Below, piece by piece: positions 51,533-52,842 of a stretch of 52,842 bases of DNA. The stretch is from Methanobacteriota archaeon (lineage in GTDB: Archaea > Undinarchaeota > Undinarchaeia > Undinarchaeales > Undinarchaeaceae). A program made the position numbers and the translations under genes. The first letter of the stretch is position 1; each line of letters opens with the position of its first letter. The notes beneath the pieces were generated by a model. The model ran no database searches and had not been told where the DNA came from. It saw only the letters and a list, made by a program, of their open reading frames with translations. The stretch lies in the NCBI GenBank assembly GCA_002687935.1, contig NZBN01000003.1, positions 1 to 52,842 on the forward strand. The letters are read 5' to 3'.

Positions 51533-52295
51533 TTACGACCCTCTAGAGGACACACCTCCTGAGAAGGACAAGCTAAAGACAAAGACAGCCGGGGCTGATA
51601 TAGAAAGCATAAAAGAGGAAGTTGGATTTCCAAATACTCCTGTTGAGGAAGCTCCATTAGAGCCTATGCCACCAGAGCCGCCAATTCAACCAGAGCCAGA
51701 AGCTTCACAAGCTCCTTTTGAGGCACCTCCTTCTGAAACCGGACAGATTCCTGAACTTACTCCTCCAACTCAGCCAGCCCAGGCACAGGAAGAAGACCCA
51801 CTGGCATTTCTCGGAGGAGCAGGAGAACCTGAAGCCCCTACCACACCTGAAGATACAAGTTCTCAAGCACTTCCCACACCTCCTTCTGAACTTCCACAGG
51901 CAAATATTCCACAGTCTGAAGCACCAGGAGTTCAAGAAGAATTACCAATGGCACCTGCTACGTCTTCAGCACCGGCATATGGTACTATGGTAATGAATGA
52001 TGCTGATGCAGTCAGAAGAGAGTTTGAGACAAAACTCTCACTTCTTAAAGATGAAATCCAAGCATTAAAGAAACTTGATGAGGAAATAAAAGGAGTTGTC
52101 GACTCTATGGACAGAATTGAACAGAAGTATGAAAAGGTAGAAATTCGTGCTGAAGATAATAATACAAAATTAACTGAAACACTTGATGATGTCAAGTCCA
52201 CAGTTTCTGCAATAGACAAAATAATGAGCTCGGCACTACCAGCCTTAATAAAAGAAGTCCGTTCAATTTCTGAAATAAAATCTAAAGGAAAGTAG
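51504..52295 (+). CDS. Pro/Glu-rich and coiled-coil protein
   Basis: The 263-residue protein has a basic start (MALLKKKKNDYDPLED), then a disordered Pro/Glu/Ala-rich linker (about 45-155, with repeats such as PPEPPIQPEPEA). A C-terminal coiled coil follows (about 165-263), ending DKIMSSALPALIKEVRSI. The order, a flexible linker then a coiled coil, recalls archaellum ArlC/ArlE-type proteins, but no signature domain is certain. It is coupled to the upstream coiled-coil gene by overlap. Confidence 0.7.
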   Translation: MALLKKKKNDYDPLEDTPPEKDKLKTKTAGADIESIKEEVGFPNTPVEEAPLEPMPPEPPIQPEPEASQAPFEAPPSETGQIPELTPPTQPAQAQEEDPLAFLGGAGEPEAPTTPEDTSSQALPTPPSELPQANIPQSEAPGVQEELPMAPATSSAPAYGTMVMNDADAVRREFETKLSLLKDEIQALKKLDEEIKGVVDSMDRIEQKYEKVEIRAEDNNTKLTETLDDVKSTVSAIDKIMSSALPALIKEVRSISEIKSKGK

Positions 52296-52298
52296 TTT

Positions 52299-52592
52299 CT
52301 AAACCACTATCTTCAAAATGTAGTATACTCCTGCAATTATTGCTGCAGCGATAGCCAGGTCAGCTATCATACTTCCATTAAAGAGTAAAAATCTGTAAAT
52401 ATTTGTCTGAGAGCCGACTGCATAATATGCACCGCTTGCGGACATCGCGGCTATCAACATATTTATTTTCTGCTCTCCTCCAAAATACTTCCTTCCAAGA
52501 AGGTAGAAAGCTCCGAAAAAGAGTATGAAAAGAGGTGCCACTGCTAGAATCCAGTGTGTCGTATACCAATGTGGTGCGTAATAATATACCAT
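52299..52592 (-). CDS. Small polytopic membrane protein (97 aa)
   Basis: It has three hydrophobic helices (about 12-32, 43-60 and 72-95) and an aromatic N-terminus, MVYYYAPHWYTTHW. No family recognised. Its stop lies 3 nt from the stop of the convergent coiled-coil gene. Confidence 0.6.
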   Translation of the reverse strand: MVYYYAPHWYTTHWILAVAPLFILFFGAFYLLGRKYFGGEQKINMLIAAMSASGAYYAVGSQTNIYRFLLFNGSMIADLAIAAAIIAGVYYILKIVV

Positions 52593-52650
52593 TTTCGGTT
52601 CTCCCTACAATTTCCGTGAAAAATATGATATTTAAGTGTTTTGTCTTCTC

Positions 52651-52842
52651 TTAACCAAACATTGCCAGCGTAACTGCTATAAGAGTCCCTACAGTTATCC
52701 ACATCGGCTGTCGTATACCTGCCGCGATGGAGTAGGCACCCTTAATAATGAGGGCCACTCCGACATAAAACATCAACTGGCTTTCAATTCCCATTGAAAA
52801 AAGTGAAACATTTGCATACCTCGGAACGCTCATCAGAAGAAG
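52651..52842 (-). CDS. Small membrane protein, possibly cut by window edge
   Basis: Two hydrophobic helices follow MSVPRYANVSLFSMGIESQL. The ATG at 52833 gives 60 residues, but the frame is open to the window edge, so the true start may be outside. No family recognised. It is on the same strand as, and upstream of, the 97-residue membrane protein gene. Confidence 0.5.
   Translation of the reverse strand, partial: LLLMSVPRYANVSLFSMGIESQLMFYVGVALIIKGAYSIAAGIRQPMWITVGTLIAVTLAMFG

Overview
The window is archaeal. It encodes an archaeal S-layer-type protein, Trm5, FEN1, aEF-1beta, archaeal triosephosphate isomerase, type II GAPDH, Pth2, TruD, an AglB/STT3 oligosaccharyltransferase, AMP phosphorylase and a TadA/TadC (ArlI/ArlJ-like) pilus motor. 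Many genes start about 26 nt downstream of a TATA box, which points to leaderless transcripts. Genes are tightly packed, with ATGA/TAATG overlaps. The many short membrane proteins carrying RKAQ/KKG prepilin-like N-termini, and the LamG and thrombospondin-3 surface proteins, resemble DPANN-type archaea. That lineage is an inference; there is no rRNA here to settle it.

Layout. (1) 1-9.9 kb: the 3' end of a highly expressed S-layer-like gene with an intrinsic terminator, then Trm5, a secreted type I membrane protein, FEN1-DUF371, an M24 peptidase and two unrecognised proteins, a 42-residue Cys/His-rich protein and aEF-1beta. (2) 10-14.4 kb: a TIM-PGK-GAPDH-Pth2-TruD operon joining triose-phosphate glycolysis to tRNA functions. 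(3) 14.4-29.6 kb: a surface-glycan / N-glycosylation region. It holds AglB, UDP-glucose dehydrogenase, a UDP-glucuronate-epimerase-like SDR, a GT39-like enzyme, a DPM-like GT2 and a phosphohexomutase, then a six-gene minus-strand operon (DUF354, GT4 GlcNAc-1-P-transferase type, SDR epimerase, GT2, DUF2304, flippase-like). Upstream of that operon lies a gene for a membrane-spanning regulator (exported CWB2-like region, one TM helix, winged helix), and then a GT4 glycosyltransferase. (4) 29.7-31.9 kb: a SerK-like serine kinase and AMP phosphorylase. (5) 32-52.8 kb: a large type-IV-pilus-like surface locus. It has a TadA ATPase, a TadC membrane platform, a Yip1-like membrane protein, about fifteen proteins with a prepilin-like N-terminus (three very small), a 1.5-kaa LamG pilin-like protein, a second LamG protein and a Ca-binding TSP3-repeat protein.

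How it fits together. The S-layer-like protein carries many N-glycosylation sequons, and the glycan region supplies the machinery to modify it and probably the pili. The strongest candidate for an undescribed system is the regulator: a 17-bp element, conserved at 16 of 17 positions, occurs both over its own start codon and just upstream of the TATA box of the adjacent glycan operon. This suggests a one-component circuit that links the cell surface to glycan synthesis. The second candidate is the multi-operon adhesive pilus locus with its paralogous cysteine-rich pilins. A compact structured element with a UUCG-capped hairpin lies between aglB and the UDP-glucose dehydrogenase gene and may be a small RNA or leader.
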